A stretch of DNA of 64,000 nucleotides. It comes from Nocardiopsis quinghaiensis. GTDB lineage: Bacteria; Actinomycetota; Actinomycetes; Streptosporangiales; Streptosporangiaceae. The translations under genes were made by a program, and so were the position numbers. The stretch is from the NCBI RefSeq assembly GCF_008638365.1, contig NZ_VWVU01000007.1, forward strand, positions 124,001-188,000, in the 5' to 3' direction. The notes below the pieces were generated by a model. That model was not told the origin of the DNA and did no database searches. It saw nothing but the letters and a program-made list of their open reading frames with translations. Shown here piece by piece: positions 8,812 to 18,076 of the stretch (the stretch's first letter is position 1; each line of letters starts with the position of its first letter).

Positions 8812-9813
8812 ATGATCAAGGTGATCGCGGTCGTCGGCCCGACCGCTGCGGGGAAGTCGGATCTGGCCGTCGAGATGGCCCTGCGGCTGGAGGAGCGCGT
8901 CGGGCGCCGGGGCGAGGTGATCAACGCCGACTCCATGCAGCTCTACCGCGGCATGGACATCGGTACCGCCAAGCTCACCGAGGCCGAGAGACGCGGGGTC
9001 CCCCACCATCTGCTCGACGTCTGGGACGTCAGCGAACCCGCGGACGTGGCCAGCTACCAGGCCATGGCCCGCGACCGCGTCGAGGAGTGCACCGACCGCG
9101 ACGCCCTCCCCATCCTGGTCGGCGGTTCGGGTCTGTACGTGCGGTCGGTCCTGGACCACCTGGAGTTCCCCGGCACCGACCCCGGGGTCCGTGCCCGCCT
9201 GGAGGGCGAGCTGAACGACGTCGGCCCGGGTGTGCTCCACGCCCGCCTGGCCGAGTCCGACCCCGCGGCGGCCCGCGCCATCCTGCCCGGCAACGGGCGG
9301 CGGATCGTACGCGCCCTGGAGGTCATCGAGCTGACCGGCGAGCCGTTCACCGCGAACCTGCCGGACCACACCTCCTTCTACCCGTGCACGCAGATCGGCC
9401 TGACCGCTCCCCGCCCCGAACTGGACGAGCGCATCGGTACCCGCGTGGACCGCATGTGGGAGCAGGGCCTCCTGGAGGAGGTCCGCCAGTTGGACGCGCA
9501 GGGGCTGCGGGAGGGCCGGACCGCCTCGCGCGCGCTCGGGTACGCGCAGGCACTCGCCCAGCTGGACGGTGAGATGTCCGCGGAGGAGGCCAGGGAGGCC
9601 ACCGCCCAGGCCACCCGCCGGTTCGCACGCCGCCAGGAGTCGTGGTTCCGCCGCGACCCGCGGGTGCGCTGGCTGCCCCATGACGCCCCCGACCTCGTGG
9701 AGAGGTCCCTGACACAGGTGGAGCGGGCGCTGTCGGTGGCCCCGGAGGAGCCCGGAGCAGCCCTGGTGGACGTGTCCACCTGGGTGCCCAGCTCCCAGCG
9801 CACCGCGGAGTAG
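8812..9813 (+). CDS. miaA: tRNA dimethylallyltransferase MiaA
   Basis: MiaA adds a dimethylallyl group to N6 of A37 in tRNAs that read codons starting with U, making i6A, the substrate of MiaB. The 333-residue protein begins with the P-loop VVGPTAAGKSDLAVE. It has NADSMQLYRGMDIGTAK, VGGSGLYVRSVLD, GNGRRIVRALEV and the C-terminal ASRALGYAQAL and TRRFARRQESWFRRD of the family. It faces miaB across a shared terminator, so the two successive enzymes of one modification are convergent neighbours. Confidence 0.95.
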   Translation: MIKVIAVVGPTAAGKSDLAVEMALRLEERVGRRGEVINADSMQLYRGMDIGTAKLTEAERRGVPHHLLDVWDVSEPADVASYQAMARDRVEECTDRDALPILVGGSGLYVRSVLDHLEFPGTDPGVRARLEGELNDVGPGVLHARLAESDPAAARAILPGNGRRIVRALEVIELTGEPFTANLPDHTSFYPCTQIGLTAPRPELDERIGTRVDRMWEQGLLEEVRQLDAQGLREGRTASRALGYAQALAQLDGEMSAEEAREATAQATRRFARRQESWFRRDPRVRWLPHDAPDLVERSLTQVERALSVAPEEPGAALVDVSTWVPSSQRTAE

Positions 9814-9875
9814 CCGCCTCCCACGGACACGGACACGGACACGGGTCCGGGCGAGGCCGTCCGCCCCGAGACGAC

Positions 9876-9909
9876 GGCGGCCCCCGGCGCGTGTGCGCCG
9901 GGGGCCGCC
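9876..9909. terminator. Bidirectional miaA/miaB terminator
   Basis: A perfect 15-bp GC stem (9876-9890 against 9895-9909) closes a GTGT tetraloop between the two converging genes. Just upstream, at about 9821-9845, is a short tandem run of the hexamer ggacac. Confidence 0.85.
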
Positions 9910-9925
9910 CGCGTTCACGCGGCGG

Positions 9926-11416
9926 TCAGGTCTCGCAGCAGCCGCCCGCCGCGGCGGGCTGTTCGGCCGGGACGCCGAGCGCGGGCATGCCCAGCAGCAC
10001 CTCCGGCCTCCTCTCCGGCACCGGTCGGCCGTTGCGGGCCGCCCAGGCGTCACCCGCACGGGTGCGGCGCAGGCTCCGGACGCCGGAGTCGGCCACGAGG
10101 TGGTGCGGGGCGGCGTAGGTGACCTCCACGGTCACCGTGTCGCCGGGGCGCGGCTCCTCGCCGTCGCCGACCGCGAAGTGCACCAGGCGGTTGTCGGGTG
10201 CCCGGCCGGACAGGCGCCGGTGCTCGCCGTCCTTCTTGCCCCCGCCCTCGGAGACCAGCAGCTCGACCTCGCGGCCGACCAGCTTCTGGTTCTCCTCCCA
10301 GGAGATCCGGTCCTGGAGGTCGACCAGCCGCTGGTACCGGTCCTTGACCACCTCCGGCGGCACCTGGCCGTCCATGGTGGCGGCCGGGGTCCCGGGGCGC
10401 TTGGAGTACTGGAAGGTGAACGCCATGGCGAAGCGGGCCTCGCGGACCACGTGCAGCGTCTCCTGGAAGTCCTCCTCGGTCTCGCCGGGGAAGCCCACGA
10501 TGATGTCGGTGGTGATCGCGGCGTGCGGCATGGCGGCGCGCACCTTCTCCACGATGCTCAGGAAGCGCTCCTGGCGGTAGGAGCGCCGCATGTCCTTGAG
10601 GACCTTGCTCGACCCCGACTGCAGCGGCATGTGCAGCTGCGGCATGACGTTGGGGGTCTCGGCCATGGCCTCGATGACGTCGTCGGTGAAGTCGCGCGGG
10701 TGCGGAGAGGTGAAGCGGACCCGCTCCAGTCCCTCGACCCCGCCGCAGGCGCGCAGCAGCTTGGAGAAGGCCTGCCGGTCGCCGAAGCCGCTGCCGTAGG
10801 CGTTGACGTTCTGGCCGAGCAGGGTGACCTCGCTGACGCCCTCGTCGACCAGCGCGCGCACCTCGGCGAGCACGTCGCCGGGACGGCGGTCCTGCTCCTT
10901 GCCCCGCAACGCGGGCACGATGCAGAAGGTGCAGGTGTTGTTGCAGCCGACGGAGATCGACACCCATGCCGCATAGGCGGACTCGCGGCGGCTGGGCAGT
11001 GTGGAGGGGAAGTGCTCCAGCGACTCGGCGATCTCCACCTGCGCCTCCCTCTGGACGCGGGCGCGTTCCAGCAGGGTGGGCAGGGAACCGATGTTGTGGG
11101 TGCCGAACACGACGTCGACCCAGGGCGCGCGGCGCGTGATCTCGCCGCGGTCCTTCTGCGCCAGGCAGCCCCCGACGGCGATCTGCATGCCCGGGTTGGC
11201 GTCCTTGACCGGGCGCAGGTGCCCGAGGTTGCCGTACAGGCGGTTGTCGGCGTTCTCCCGAACCGCACAGGTGTTGAAGACGACGATGTCTGCGGTGGTG
11301 TCCTCGGCTGCGCGCGCGTACCCAGCGTCCTCCAGCAGACCGGAGAGGCGCTCGGAGTCGTGGACGTTCATCTGGCAGCCGTAGGTCCGCACTTGGTAGG
11401 TACGACTCTGGCTCAC
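9926..11416 (-). CDS. miaB: tRNA-2-methylthio-N6-dimethylallyladenosine synthase MiaB
   Basis: This radical-SAM methylthiotransferase converts i6A37 to ms2i6A37 in tRNA. The N-terminal UPF0004 domain has [23 protein letters not shown] and VGGCLAQK, whose cysteines bind the auxiliary cluster. The radical SAM motif CNNTCTFC lies near residue 160. A TRAM domain is C-terminal, and the protein ends in an unusual alanine-rich tail with a double cysteine (AAAGGCCET). The start is GTG with no Shine-Dalgarno sequence; TAGCCT lies 6 nt upstream. Confidence 0.95.
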   Translation of the reverse strand: MSQSRTYQVRTYGCQMNVHDSERLSGLLEDAGYARAAEDTTADIVVFNTCAVRENADNRLYGNLGHLRPVKDANPGMQIAVGGCLAQKDRGEITRRAPWVDVVFGTHNIGSLPTLLERARVQREAQVEIAESLEHFPSTLPSRRESAYAAWVSISVGCNNTCTFCIVPALRGKEQDRRPGDVLAEVRALVDEGVSEVTLLGQNVNAYGSGFGDRQAFSKLLRACGGVEGLERVRFTSPHPRDFTDDVIEAMAETPNVMPQLHMPLQSGSSKVLKDMRRSYRQERFLSIVEKVRAAMPHAAITTDIIVGFPGETEEDFQETLHVVREARFAMAFTFQYSKRPGTPAATMDGQVPPEVVKDRYQRLVDLQDRISWEENQKLVGREVELLVSEGGGKKDGEHRRLSGRAPDNRLVHFAVGDGEEPRPGDTVTVEVTYAAPHHLVADSGVRSLRRTRAGDAWAARNGRPVPERRPEVLLGMPALGVPAEQPAAAGGCCET

Positions 11417-11422
11417 GGACCC

Positions 11423-11428
11423 AGGCTA
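11423..11428 (-). promoter_or_regulatory. Probable -10 of a leaderless miaB promoter
   Basis: On the minus strand TAGCCT is followed by GGGTCC and then the GTG. The upstream sequence holds no purine-rich ribosome-binding site. Confidence 0.5.
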
Positions 11429-11644
11429 TCGGGTACCGCGGACCGTGCGGGGCCCGTCGGCGCACCCGTGTCGGCCCGTCCGGTCCGACACGGGCCGACA
11501 CGGGCGCGTCGCGGAACACGGGGAGGCCGCGCGCCCTGCGGAGGGGCCGTGTGAGACGCTGAAGTACGGAACCACGACACGGAGCGACAAACGCGCACCT
11601 AATCACCCAAACGGGTAACAGTTTCGCCGATCACGCCGTAACAA

Positions 11645-11662
11645 GTCTGCTACTCCGCAGAC
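11645..11662 (+). promoter_or_regulatory. Inverted repeat upstream of gluA
   Basis: GTCTGC-TACTCC-GCAGAC is a perfect 6-bp inverted repeat with a 6-bp spacer, ending 17 bp before the proposed -35. It suits an activator site. Two copies of GTAAC (11615 and 11638) lie just upstream. The regulator is unknown. Confidence 0.35.
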
Positions 11663-11678
11663 GAGCGGTGATTTTGTG

Positions 11679-11707
11679 ATGACACGGCAATATGGACCCG
11701 TTAGGTT
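11679..11707 (+). promoter_or_regulatory. gluA promoter, probably leaderless
   Basis: A -35 ATGACA (11679-11684), a 17-bp spacer and a -10 TAGGTT (11702-11707) fit a housekeeping sigma promoter. The -10 is 6 nt from the gluA ATG, so the transcript would start at about the initiation codon. Confidence 0.6.
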
Positions 11708-11713
11708 CCGAAC

Positions 11714-12457
11714 ATGACCTCAACTCCTCTCGTCGTGCTGGAGAACGTCAACAAGCACTTCGGCGACCTGCACGTGCTCCGCGACATCAATATGACGGTG
11801 AACTCCGGCGAGGTGGTAGTCGTCATCGGGCCGTCCGGCTCCGGCAAGTCGACCCTGTGCCGCACGATCAACCGCCTGGAGCCCATCGACTCCGGGACGA
11901 TCACCCTGGACGGGCAGCCGCTGCCCGCCGAGGGGCGCGGCCTGGCCAGGCTCCGCAGCGACGTGGGCATGGTCTTCCAGTCGTTCAACCTGTTCGCGCA
12001 CAAGACCGTGCTGCAGAACGTGACCCTGGGGCCCACCAAGGTCCTGCGCACGGGCAGGGCGGAGGCCGACAAGCGCGGCATGGAGCTGCTGGACCGCGTA
12101 CAGATCGGCGAGCAGGCGGACAAGTACCCGGCGCAGCTCTCCGGCGGCCAGCAGCAGCGCGTGGCGATCGCCCGTGCCCTGGCGATGAACCCCAAGGTGC
12201 TGCTCTTCGACGAGCCCACCTCCGCTCTGGACCCGGAGATGGTCCAGGAGGTCCTCGACGTCATGACCGACCTGGCCAGCGAGGGCATGACGATGGTCGT
12301 GGTCACCCATGAGATGGGCTTCGCGCGCCGCGCCGCCAACCGGGTCGTCTTCATGGCCGACGGCCAGATCGTCGAGGAGAACACCCCGGACGAGTTCTTC
12401 ACCAAGCCCCGGTCCGAACGGGCCCAGGACTTCCTCTCCAAGATCCTGACCCACTAG
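11714..12457 (+). CDS. gluA: Glutamate/polar amino-acid ABC transporter ATPase GluA
   Basis: This cytoplasmic ATPase powers the import complex encoded by the next three genes. The 247-residue protein shows Walker [10 protein letters not shown], the Q-loop [12 protein letters not shown], signature [15 protein letters not shown], Walker [14 protein letters not shown] and the switch histidine in VTHEMGF. It is the PAAT (polar amino acid) subfamily. The order ATPase, binding protein, permease, permease equals gluABCD of Corynebacterium and Streptomyces. No Shine-Dalgarno sequence is visible. Confidence 0.93.
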   Translation: MTSTPLVVLENVNKHFGDLHVLRDINMTVNSGEVVVVIGPSGSGKSTLCRTINRLEPIDSGTITLDGQPLPAEGRGLARLRSDVGMVFQSFNLFAHKTVLQNVTLGPTKVLRTGRAEADKRGMELLDRVQIGEQADKYPAQLSGGQQQRVAIARALAMNPKVLLFDEPTSALDPEMVQEVLDVMTDLASEGMTMVVVTHEMGFARRAANRVVFMADGQIVEENTPDEFFTKPRSERAQDFLSKILTH

Positions 12458-12502
12458 CTTTCCCCGCGTTCTTCGCACGAACCAAGGAAGAGGTACCCCA
12501 AC

Positions 12503-13360
12503 ATGCGAGTTGGTCGCATCAGTAGCATCCTGGGCGGCACCGCGGCCCTGGCCTTCGCCCTCAGCGCCTGCGGCACCGCCGACGTCGGCGGCGGTGGCGG
12601 TGGCGGCGACGACAGCGGTGGCGGTGACGGCGGCGGTGAGACCATCACCATCGGCGTCAAGTACGACCAGCCCGGCCTGGGCCTGCTCGAAGGCGACGCC
12701 CCCGTCGGCTTCGACGTGGACGTGGCCACCTACATCGCCGGTGAGCTGGGCTACTCCCCCGAGCAGATCGAGTGGGCCGAGGCCGCTTCCGCCAACCGCG
12801 AGTCCTTCCTCCAGCAGGGCACCGTCGACATGGTGATCGCCACCTACTCGATCACCGACGAGCGCCGCCAGGTCGTCGACTTCGCCGGCCCGTACTACGT
12901 GGCCCAGCAGGACATCCTGGTCAACGCCGGCAACGAGGACATCCAGGGCCCGGATGACCTCGAGGGCAAGGTGCTGTGCTCGGCCTCCGGATCCCGGTCG
13001 GCCCACAACATCGTCGACGACATGGAGATCGACGCCGAACTGCGCGAGGCCGGCAACTACTCCGAGTGCCTGTCGCTGCTCGGCAACGGCGCCGTCGACG
13101 CGGTGACCACCGACAACACCATCCTCGCGGGCTTCGCCGCGCAGAACCCCGACACCTACCGGATGGTCAACAACCCGTTCGGCGAGGAGAAGTACGGCGT
13201 CGGCCTGCCCGCCGGCTCCACCGAGCGGTGCGAGGAGGTCAACGCGGCCATCAGCAAGATGTGGGACGAGAGCTACGCCACCGAGGCCCTGGAGGACGCC
13301 TTCGGCGAGACCGACTTCGCCTACGAGGAGTCCACTCCCGAGATCGAGGAATGCCGGTAA
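12503..13360 (+). CDS. gluB: Glutamate-binding lipoprotein GluB
   Basis: GluB is the extracellular substrate-binding subunit. The 285-residue protein has a lipoprotein signal with lipobox LSAC (cysteine 23). A flexible Gly/Asp linker of about 20 residues follows, and then a type 3 solute-binding fold (ITIGVKYDQPGLG, GFDVDVATYIAGELG, DMVIATYSITDERR, DFAGPYYVAQQDILV). AAGGAAGAGG-type purines precede the ATG. Glutamate/glutamine specificity is inferred from operon order; aspartate or another polar amino acid is possible. Confidence 0.9.
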   Translation: MRVGRISSILGGTAALAFALSACGTADVGGGGGGGDDSGGGDGGGETITIGVKYDQPGLGLLEGDAPVGFDVDVATYIAGELGYSPEQIEWAEAASANRESFLQQGTVDMVIATYSITDERRQVVDFAGPYYVAQQDILVNAGNEDIQGPDDLEGKVLCSASGSRSAHNIVDDMEIDAELREAGNYSECLSLLGNGAVDAVTTDNTILAGFAAQNPDTYRMVNNPFGEEKYGVGLPAGSTERCEEVNAAISKMWDESYATEALEDAFGETDFAYEESTPEIEECR

Positions 13361-13386
13361 GGCCCCTCCTCTGACCGCACGCCCCT

Positions 13387-13416
13387 CGGCGGGGCCGGAT
13401 CCGTCCGGCCCCGCCG
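13387..13416 (+). terminator. Strong intercistronic hairpin between gluB and gluC
   Basis: A perfect 13-bp GC stem (13387-13399 against 13404-13416) with TCCG loop stands in the 81-bp gap after the binding-protein gene. It may act as a partial terminator or as a 3' stabiliser for gluB mRNA, giving more GluB than permease. Confidence 0.7.
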
Positions 13417-13441
13417 CTCGGCCCTTGACCAGCTGGGACCC

Positions 13442-14116
13442 ATGGAAGCCTTTCTCAGCAATATCGACAGGGTTGTCGACGGTTTCTCATGGACCGTCCG
13501 GCTCACCCTCCTCAGTGCCCTCTTCTCCTTCGTCCTGGGCATCCTGCTCACCGCCATGCGGGTCTCTCCCGTCCCGCTGCTGCGCGGCCTGGCCACCGCC
13601 TACGTCGAGAGCATCCGGAACACGCCCCTGACCCTCGTCCTGCTGTTCTGCGGACTGGGGCTGAACAGCGCACTCGGCGTGCACCTGTCCGGCACCGTCG
13701 CGCTGGACGTCTTCTGGTGGGCGGTGATCGGCCTGTCCGCCTACACCGCCTGCTTCGTCTCCGAGTCGCTGCGCGCGGGCATCAACACGATCCCCCTCGG
13801 CCAGGTCGAGGCGGCCCGCTCGCTGGGCCTGACCTTCACCCAGAACCTGCGGCTGATCGTCATCCCGCAGGCGCTGCGCGCCGTCATCGGCCCGCTGGGC
13901 AGTGTGCTCATCGCGCTGACCAAGAACACGACCGTCGCCTCCGTCGCGGGGCTGGGCGTCCAGGAGGCGTCCCGGGAGATGAAGCTCATGTTCGACCAGG
14001 GCGTCGCGCCGGTCCTGCCGACCTTCCTCGGCTTCGCGATCGGCTTCCTGATCCTGACCCTGCCGACGGGCTACTTCTTCGGATGGCTCTCCAAGCGTGT
14101 GGCGGTGGTCCGATGA
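13442..14116 (+). CDS. gluC: Glutamate ABC transporter permease GluC
   Basis: The first integral-membrane subunit, 224 residues. It has several hydrophobic helices (WTVRLTLLSALFSFVLGILLTAM, LDVFWWAVIGLSAYTACFV, LPTFLGFAIGFLILTLPTGYFF). The EAA coupling loop appears as GQVEAARSLGLTFTQNLRLIVIPQALR, with family spacing. The ribosome site (GGGA) before the ATG is weak. It ends by overlapping gluD with ATGA, so the two permeases are probably made in a coupled way. Confidence 0.92.
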   Translation: MEAFLSNIDRVVDGFSWTVRLTLLSALFSFVLGILLTAMRVSPVPLLRGLATAYVESIRNTPLTLVLLFCGLGLNSALGVHLSGTVALDVFWWAVIGLSAYTACFVSESLRAGINTIPLGQVEAARSLGLTFTQNLRLIVIPQALRAVIGPLGSVLIALTKNTTVASVAGLGVQEASREMKLMFDQGVAPVLPTFLGFAIGFLILTLPTGYFFGWLSKRVAVVR

Positions 14117-15204
14117 GCGCGCAGAAATCCGTCCTCTTCGACGCGCCCGGCCCCAGGGCCCGTGCGCGCAACGTCGTCTACACCGTCATCACGCTGGTGC
14201 TGTTCGTGATCGGCCTGGCGGTCCTGTACCTGGGGTTCAACGACTACTTCCGGGGCCAGAGGCCGTCCCTGTTCGACCCTGCCACCTGGGCGGTCAATCC
14301 CTCCGGTGAGTGGACGGCGGACAAGTGGGAGCCGTTCCTGCGACCGGGCACGTGGACCGACTACGTCCTCCCGGGCCTGCGGAACACCCTGACCGCCGCC
14401 CTGACCGCCTCGGTCCTGGCCATCGTCTTCGGCCTGGTGTTCGGCATCGGGCGCATGTCCGAGCGCTGGTGGATCCGCGTCGCGTCCGGAGCCGTCGTGG
14501 AGTTCTTCCGCGGTATCCCGCTGCTGATCCTGATCTTCTTCACGATGGCACTGCCGATCGTGGCCTACCAGCTGTTCGCCATCCCCCCCGGTACCTTCCA
14601 GGTGACCGCCCTGGCCGCCGTGGTCACGGGTCTGACCCTGTACAACGGCTCCGTGCTGGCGGAGGTCTTCCGCGCGGGCGTCCTCGCCGTGCCCAAGGGA
14701 CAGTCCGAGGCCGCCCAGGCCATCGGGATGACCAGGAGCCAGAACATGTGGCTGATCCTGATCCCGCAGGCGATCACCGCGATGATGCCCGCGATCGTCG
14801 CGCAGCTCGTGGTCCTGCTCAAGGACTCCGCGCTGGGCTACATCGTCGCCTTCCCCGAGATGCTGCGCAGCTTCACCCTGCTGGCGACGCGCGAGGGCAA
14901 CGTGATCCCCGCGGCGATCATCTGCGCCCTCATCTACATCGCCATCAACCTGTCCCTGAGCCGGGTCGCGATCTGGCTGGAGCGCCGCAACTCCAGCCGC
15001 GGCCGGACCTCGACCAAGCCCGTGGACACCGAGGGGGTGTCGGCGAGGGCCGACACGTCCACCGGCGCCGCGGGCACCGTCGCGGTGGAGCCCACCGTGC
15101 AGGAGCCTCTGCCGGACACGCTCCGCGAGGACGGCCCCGCCGAGCCCGGTGACGACGACGCCGGTGACGACGGTGACGACGGCCCCCGGGACGGGCGGGG
15201 CTGA
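14113..15204 (+). CDS. gluD: Glutamate ABC transporter permease GluD
   Basis: The second permease subunit, 363 residues, 4-bp ATGA overlap with gluC. It is longer than GluC because of an extracellular-type loop after the first helix (residues ~40-80, NDYFRGQRPSLFDPATWAVNP) and a hydrophilic C-terminal tail of roughly 75 residues ending in an Asp/Gly-rich run (DDDAGDDGDDG). The core has GMTRSQNMWLILIPQAI as EAA loop. The acidic tail should be cytoplasmic; it is repetitive at the DNA level and may have grown by slippage. Confidence 0.92.
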   Translation: MSAQKSVLFDAPGPRARARNVVYTVITLVLFVIGLAVLYLGFNDYFRGQRPSLFDPATWAVNPSGEWTADKWEPFLRPGTWTDYVLPGLRNTLTAALTASVLAIVFGLVFGIGRMSERWWIRVASGAVVEFFRGIPLLILIFFTMALPIVAYQLFAIPPGTFQVTALAAVVTGLTLYNGSVLAEVFRAGVLAVPKGQSEAAQAIGMTRSQNMWLILIPQAITAMMPAIVAQLVVLLKDSALGYIVAFPEMLRSFTLLATREGNVIPAAIICALIYIAINLSLSRVAIWLERRNSSRGRTSTKPVDTEGVSARADTSTGAAGTVAVEPTVQEPLPDTLREDGPAEPGDDDAGDDGDDGPRDGRG

Positions 15205-15223
15205 CCCCTCCCCCCGGACACAC

Positions 15224-15257
15224 GGCCCCGTCCGCGCCCCCAGGCGCGGACGGGGCC
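15224..15257 (+). terminator. Terminator of the gluABCD operon
   Basis: A perfect 14-bp stem (15224-15237 against 15244-15257, core GGCCCCGTCCGCGC) with a 6-nt loop begins 20 bp after the gluD stop. Confidence 0.85.
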
Positions 15258-15318
15258 GGCGCCGCCTCCGCGGCCTTCTCGGTACTGCACAGGCAAGCGC
15301 CTGAGGGCTAAGGTCGAC

Positions 15319-15351
15319 ATGTCATCTGATCGGACCCACGACCCTTCCTGA
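15319..15351 (+). other. Possible 10-codon leader ORF before the S9 peptidase
   Basis: An ATG frame encodes MSSDRTHDPS and stops 6 nt before the peptidase ATG. A TAAGGT hexamer (15309-15314) lies 4 nt upstream of this ATG. It could be chance; translation of it would deliver ribosomes to the weakly signalled downstream start. Confidence 0.25.
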
Positions 15352-15357
15352 GCGGAC

Positions 15358-17460
15358 ATGTCTGAACTGTCGAGCCCCCACGGCTCCTGGCCATCGCCCA
15401 TCAGCGCCGGTGACGTCGCCCGAGGAGTGCGGCGCATGGCGTTCCCGTCCGTCGTCGACGGGACGGTCTGGTGGGAGGAGAGCCGCCCGGAGGAGGGACG
15501 GACCACCCTCATGCGGCGTGACGCCGACGGGGCGGTGACCGAGCTGCTGCCCGCTCCCTGGAGCGCGTGCACCCGGGTGCACGAGTACGGGGGGCGCGCC
15601 TACCTGCCGGTCCCCCGCCGTGACGACAAGGCCATCACCCGTATGGGCGTGGTGTTCTCCTCCTCCGCGGACCAGCGCCTGTACCTGCTGGAACACGGAT
15701 CCCGGGAACCGGTGCCGCTCACCCCCGACGACGGCGCGTCCTCCCGCTACGCCGACCCCGCGCTGGGCGCGGACGGGCGCGGCGTGCTGTGCGTACGCGA
15801 ACGGCACGAGGACGGCTCGGTCCACCGCTCGGTGGTGTCGGTGCCGCTGTCCGGCCGGGGCGCGCAGGACCCGTCGGCGGTACGCGAGCTGGTCTCGGGC
15901 GCGGATTTCTACGCGTCGCCCACACCGTCGCCGGACGGCGCCCACCTGGCGTACGTGCGGTGGAACCACCCCAGGATGCCGTGGGACGGCAGCGAACTGC
16001 GGGTGGGCGCCCTGTACGGGTCCGGGCTCTCCGGTGAGTACACGCTCAAGGGCGGCGTGGACGAGTCGGTGGTCTCCCCCGCCTGGGTGGACGACGCGAC
16101 GCTGTACGTGGCCTCCGACTGGCCGGGCTGGTGGAACCTGTACCAGGCCGGGATCACCGGGCAGGCGATCGCGCTGTACCCGGCCGAGGAGGAGTTCCAC
16201 GCGTCGCCGGGTCGGCTGGGCAACCGGTCCTTCTGCGTGCTGGACTCGGGCAGGGTCGTGGCGCTGCACGGACACGCGGACATGACCCCGAGCGTGTACG
16301 ACCCCGGCACCCTGGACCTGACGCCGGTGCGGACCGGGCTGACCACGTGGTCGATGCTGGACACCGACGGGCGCTCGGTGGTGGCGGTGGCCTCCTCGCC
16401 GACCGAACCGCAGTGCCTGGTGCGGCTGGACCCGGACTCGGGGAGCGTGGAGGTGCTGCGCCGCGCCGCCGAGAAGCTTCCGTACGCCGCCTACCTGCCG
16501 GTTCCCCGAGGGGAGACGCTGCCGGGGCGGTACGGGGCCCCGGTGCACGCGAACGTGTACCCGCCGACCAACCCCGACGTCGCGGTGGAGGGACCCGCCC
16601 CGTACGTGGTGTGGGCGCACGGCGGGCCGGTGTCGGCGAGCACGCTGGAGTTCGACCTGGCCAAGGCCTACTTCACCAGCCGGGGGATCGGTGTGGTGGA
16701 CGTCAACTACGGCGGTTCCACCGGGTACGGACGCTCGTACCGCAAACGCCTGCACAAGGAATGGGGCGTGGCGGACGTGGAGGACTGCGTGGCCGCCGCG
16801 CGGGCACTGGTGGAGCAGGGCGCCGCCGATCCGGAGCGGCTGGCGATCCGCGGGCCGAGCGCGGGCGGGTACACGGCCCTGATGGCACTGACCGGGGACA
16901 CGTTCGCGTGCGGGGTGTCCCTCTTCGGCGTGACGGACCTGCTGGGGTTCAGCGAGACCACGCACGACTTCGAGTCGCACTTCCTGGACTCGTTGGTGGG
17001 GACGCTGCCGGGGTTCGCGGAACGGTACCGGGAGAGGTCGCCGGTCCACCGGGCGGGGGACATCGACGCGCCGGTACTGCTGCTGCAGGGCCTGGAGGAC
17101 AAGGTGGTGACGCCGGACCAGGCCACGGCGATGGCGACGGCGCTGGGCCGGCGCGGGATGCGGTACGCGCTGCTGGAGTTCGAGGACGAGGCGCACGGGT
17201 TCACCGCACAGGACGTGCGCGTCCGCGCGCTGGAGGCGGAGCTGGCCTTCTACGCGCGGGTGTTCGGCTTCGAGGCGGACGTGGCACCGCTGGAGCTGGT
17301 GGCCACGCCTCCCGAACCGCTCCCGGAGCCGGAGGCCTCCGCGGAGGCGTCCGAGCCGGCCGGGGGCACCGGGACCGGGGGCACCGGGACGGAAGGCACC
17401 GGGGCCGTCGAGGAGGCACCGCGTCCCGCCGGTGCCGCGACCCCCACCACCTCCGACTGA
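15358..17460 (+). CDS. Prolyl oligopeptidase-family (S9) serine peptidase
   Basis: A 700-residue acylaminoacyl-peptidase/dipeptidyl-aminopeptidase-like enzyme. Residues ~1-400 show the repeated blades of a beta-propeller (FYASPTPSPDGAHLAYVRW, SPAWVDDATLYVASD). The alpha/beta hydrolase domain follows with VVWAHGGPVSAS, the nucleophile in GPSAGGYTAL (Ser501), Asp581 in QGLEDKV and His613 in EDEAHGF. No signal peptide is seen, so it is likely cytoplasmic and trims short peptides. The last ~50 residues are a low-complexity Pro/Gly/Thr/Glu tail (repeats of GTG) without counterpart in the fold. The start has only a weak site (GAGCGG). Confidence 0.88.
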   Translation: MSELSSPHGSWPSPISAGDVARGVRRMAFPSVVDGTVWWEESRPEEGRTTLMRRDADGAVTELLPAPWSACTRVHEYGGRAYLPVPRRDDKAITRMGVVFSSSADQRLYLLEHGSREPVPLTPDDGASSRYADPALGADGRGVLCVRERHEDGSVHRSVVSVPLSGRGAQDPSAVRELVSGADFYASPTPSPDGAHLAYVRWNHPRMPWDGSELRVGALYGSGLSGEYTLKGGVDESVVSPAWVDDATLYVASDWPGWWNLYQAGITGQAIALYPAEEEFHASPGRLGNRSFCVLDSGRVVALHGHADMTPSVYDPGTLDLTPVRTGLTTWSMLDTDGRSVVAVASSPTEPQCLVRLDPDSGSVEVLRRAAEKLPYAAYLPVPRGETLPGRYGAPVHANVYPPTNPDVAVEGPAPYVVWAHGGPVSASTLEFDLAKAYFTSRGIGVVDVNYGGSTGYGRSYRKRLHKEWGVADVEDCVAAARALVEQGAADPERLAIRGPSAGGYTALMALTGDTFACGVSLFGVTDLLGFSETTHDFESHFLDSLVGTLPGFAERYRERSPVHRAGDIDAPVLLLQGLEDKVVTPDQATAMATALGRRGMRYALLEFEDEAHGFTAQDVRVRALEAELAFYARVFGFEADVAPLELVATPPEPLPEPEASAEASEPAGGTGTGGTGTEGTGAVEEAPRPAGAATPTTSD

Positions 17461-17488
17461 GCCCGGAACCAGCCCCGGCGGCGGGAGC

Positions 17489-18076
17489 TCAGAGGCCGGG
17501 GTCGTCCAGACCGGCGTCCACGCCCTCGTGTTCGAGCTCCTCGCGGATCAGCCGGTAGGACAGGCCCGACGGGTAGCCCTTGCGGGCGAGCGCGCCCAGC
17601 GCGCGGCGGATCCGGGTCTCCCGGTCCTTGCCCCGGCTGGTGGCCAGGCGGCGGCGGGCCAGGGCCCGGGCGGCCTCCTCCTCGTCCTCGTCGCTGAGCT
17701 CGCCGACGGCCTCCTGGACGGTGTCCTCCTCCACGCCGCGGGTGCGCAGCTCCTGGGCCAGCGCACGGCGGGACAGGCGCCTGCTGTGGTGGCGGGAGGA
17801 CACCCAGGCCCGGGCGAAGGCCGCGTCGTCGATCAGCCCGGCCCCGCCGAACGTGCCAAGGACCGAGGTGATGACCTCCTCGGGGAACTCCCTGCGGTGC
17901 AGCGCCCGCTCCAGCTGGGCGCGGGTGCGCGGGGAGTGGGTGAGCATCCGCAGGACCAGGGCCCGGGCCTTGGCCTCGGGATCCTCCCCGGGCGAGCCGC
18001 GCCCGCCCGGGGAGGGGTCGTCCTCGGAGGACCCGGGTCGTTGGGGCCGGCCCTGGGACCGGCTCCCCTCACGCAT
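17489..18076 (-). CDS. recX: Regulatory protein RecX
   Basis: RecX binds RecA filaments and dampens RecA activity. The 195-residue protein has the three-helix-repeat pattern of the family ([80 protein letters not shown]) after a ~35-residue hydrophilic N-terminus. The ATG lies within the last codons of recA (8-bp overlap), so translation is likely coupled to recA and expression SOS-linked. Its 3' end lies 28 bp from the convergent peptidase stop. Confidence 0.88.
   Translation of the reverse strand: MREGSRSQGRPQRPGSSEDDPSPGGRGSPGEDPEAKARALVLRMLTHSPRTRAQLERALHRREFPEEVITSVLGTFGGAGLIDDAAFARAWVSSRHHSRRLSRRALAQELRTRGVEEDTVQEAVGELSDEDEEEAARALARRRLATSRGKDRETRIRRALGALARKGYPSGLSYRLIREELEHEGVDAGLDDPGL

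Noticed and set aside
11615..11653. GlnR box (GTnAC-n6-GAAAC repeated) upstream of gluA
   Set aside because: The two GTAAC boxes are 23 rather than 22 bp apart, and the GAAAC half-sites are not present, so I list it only as a loose resemblance.
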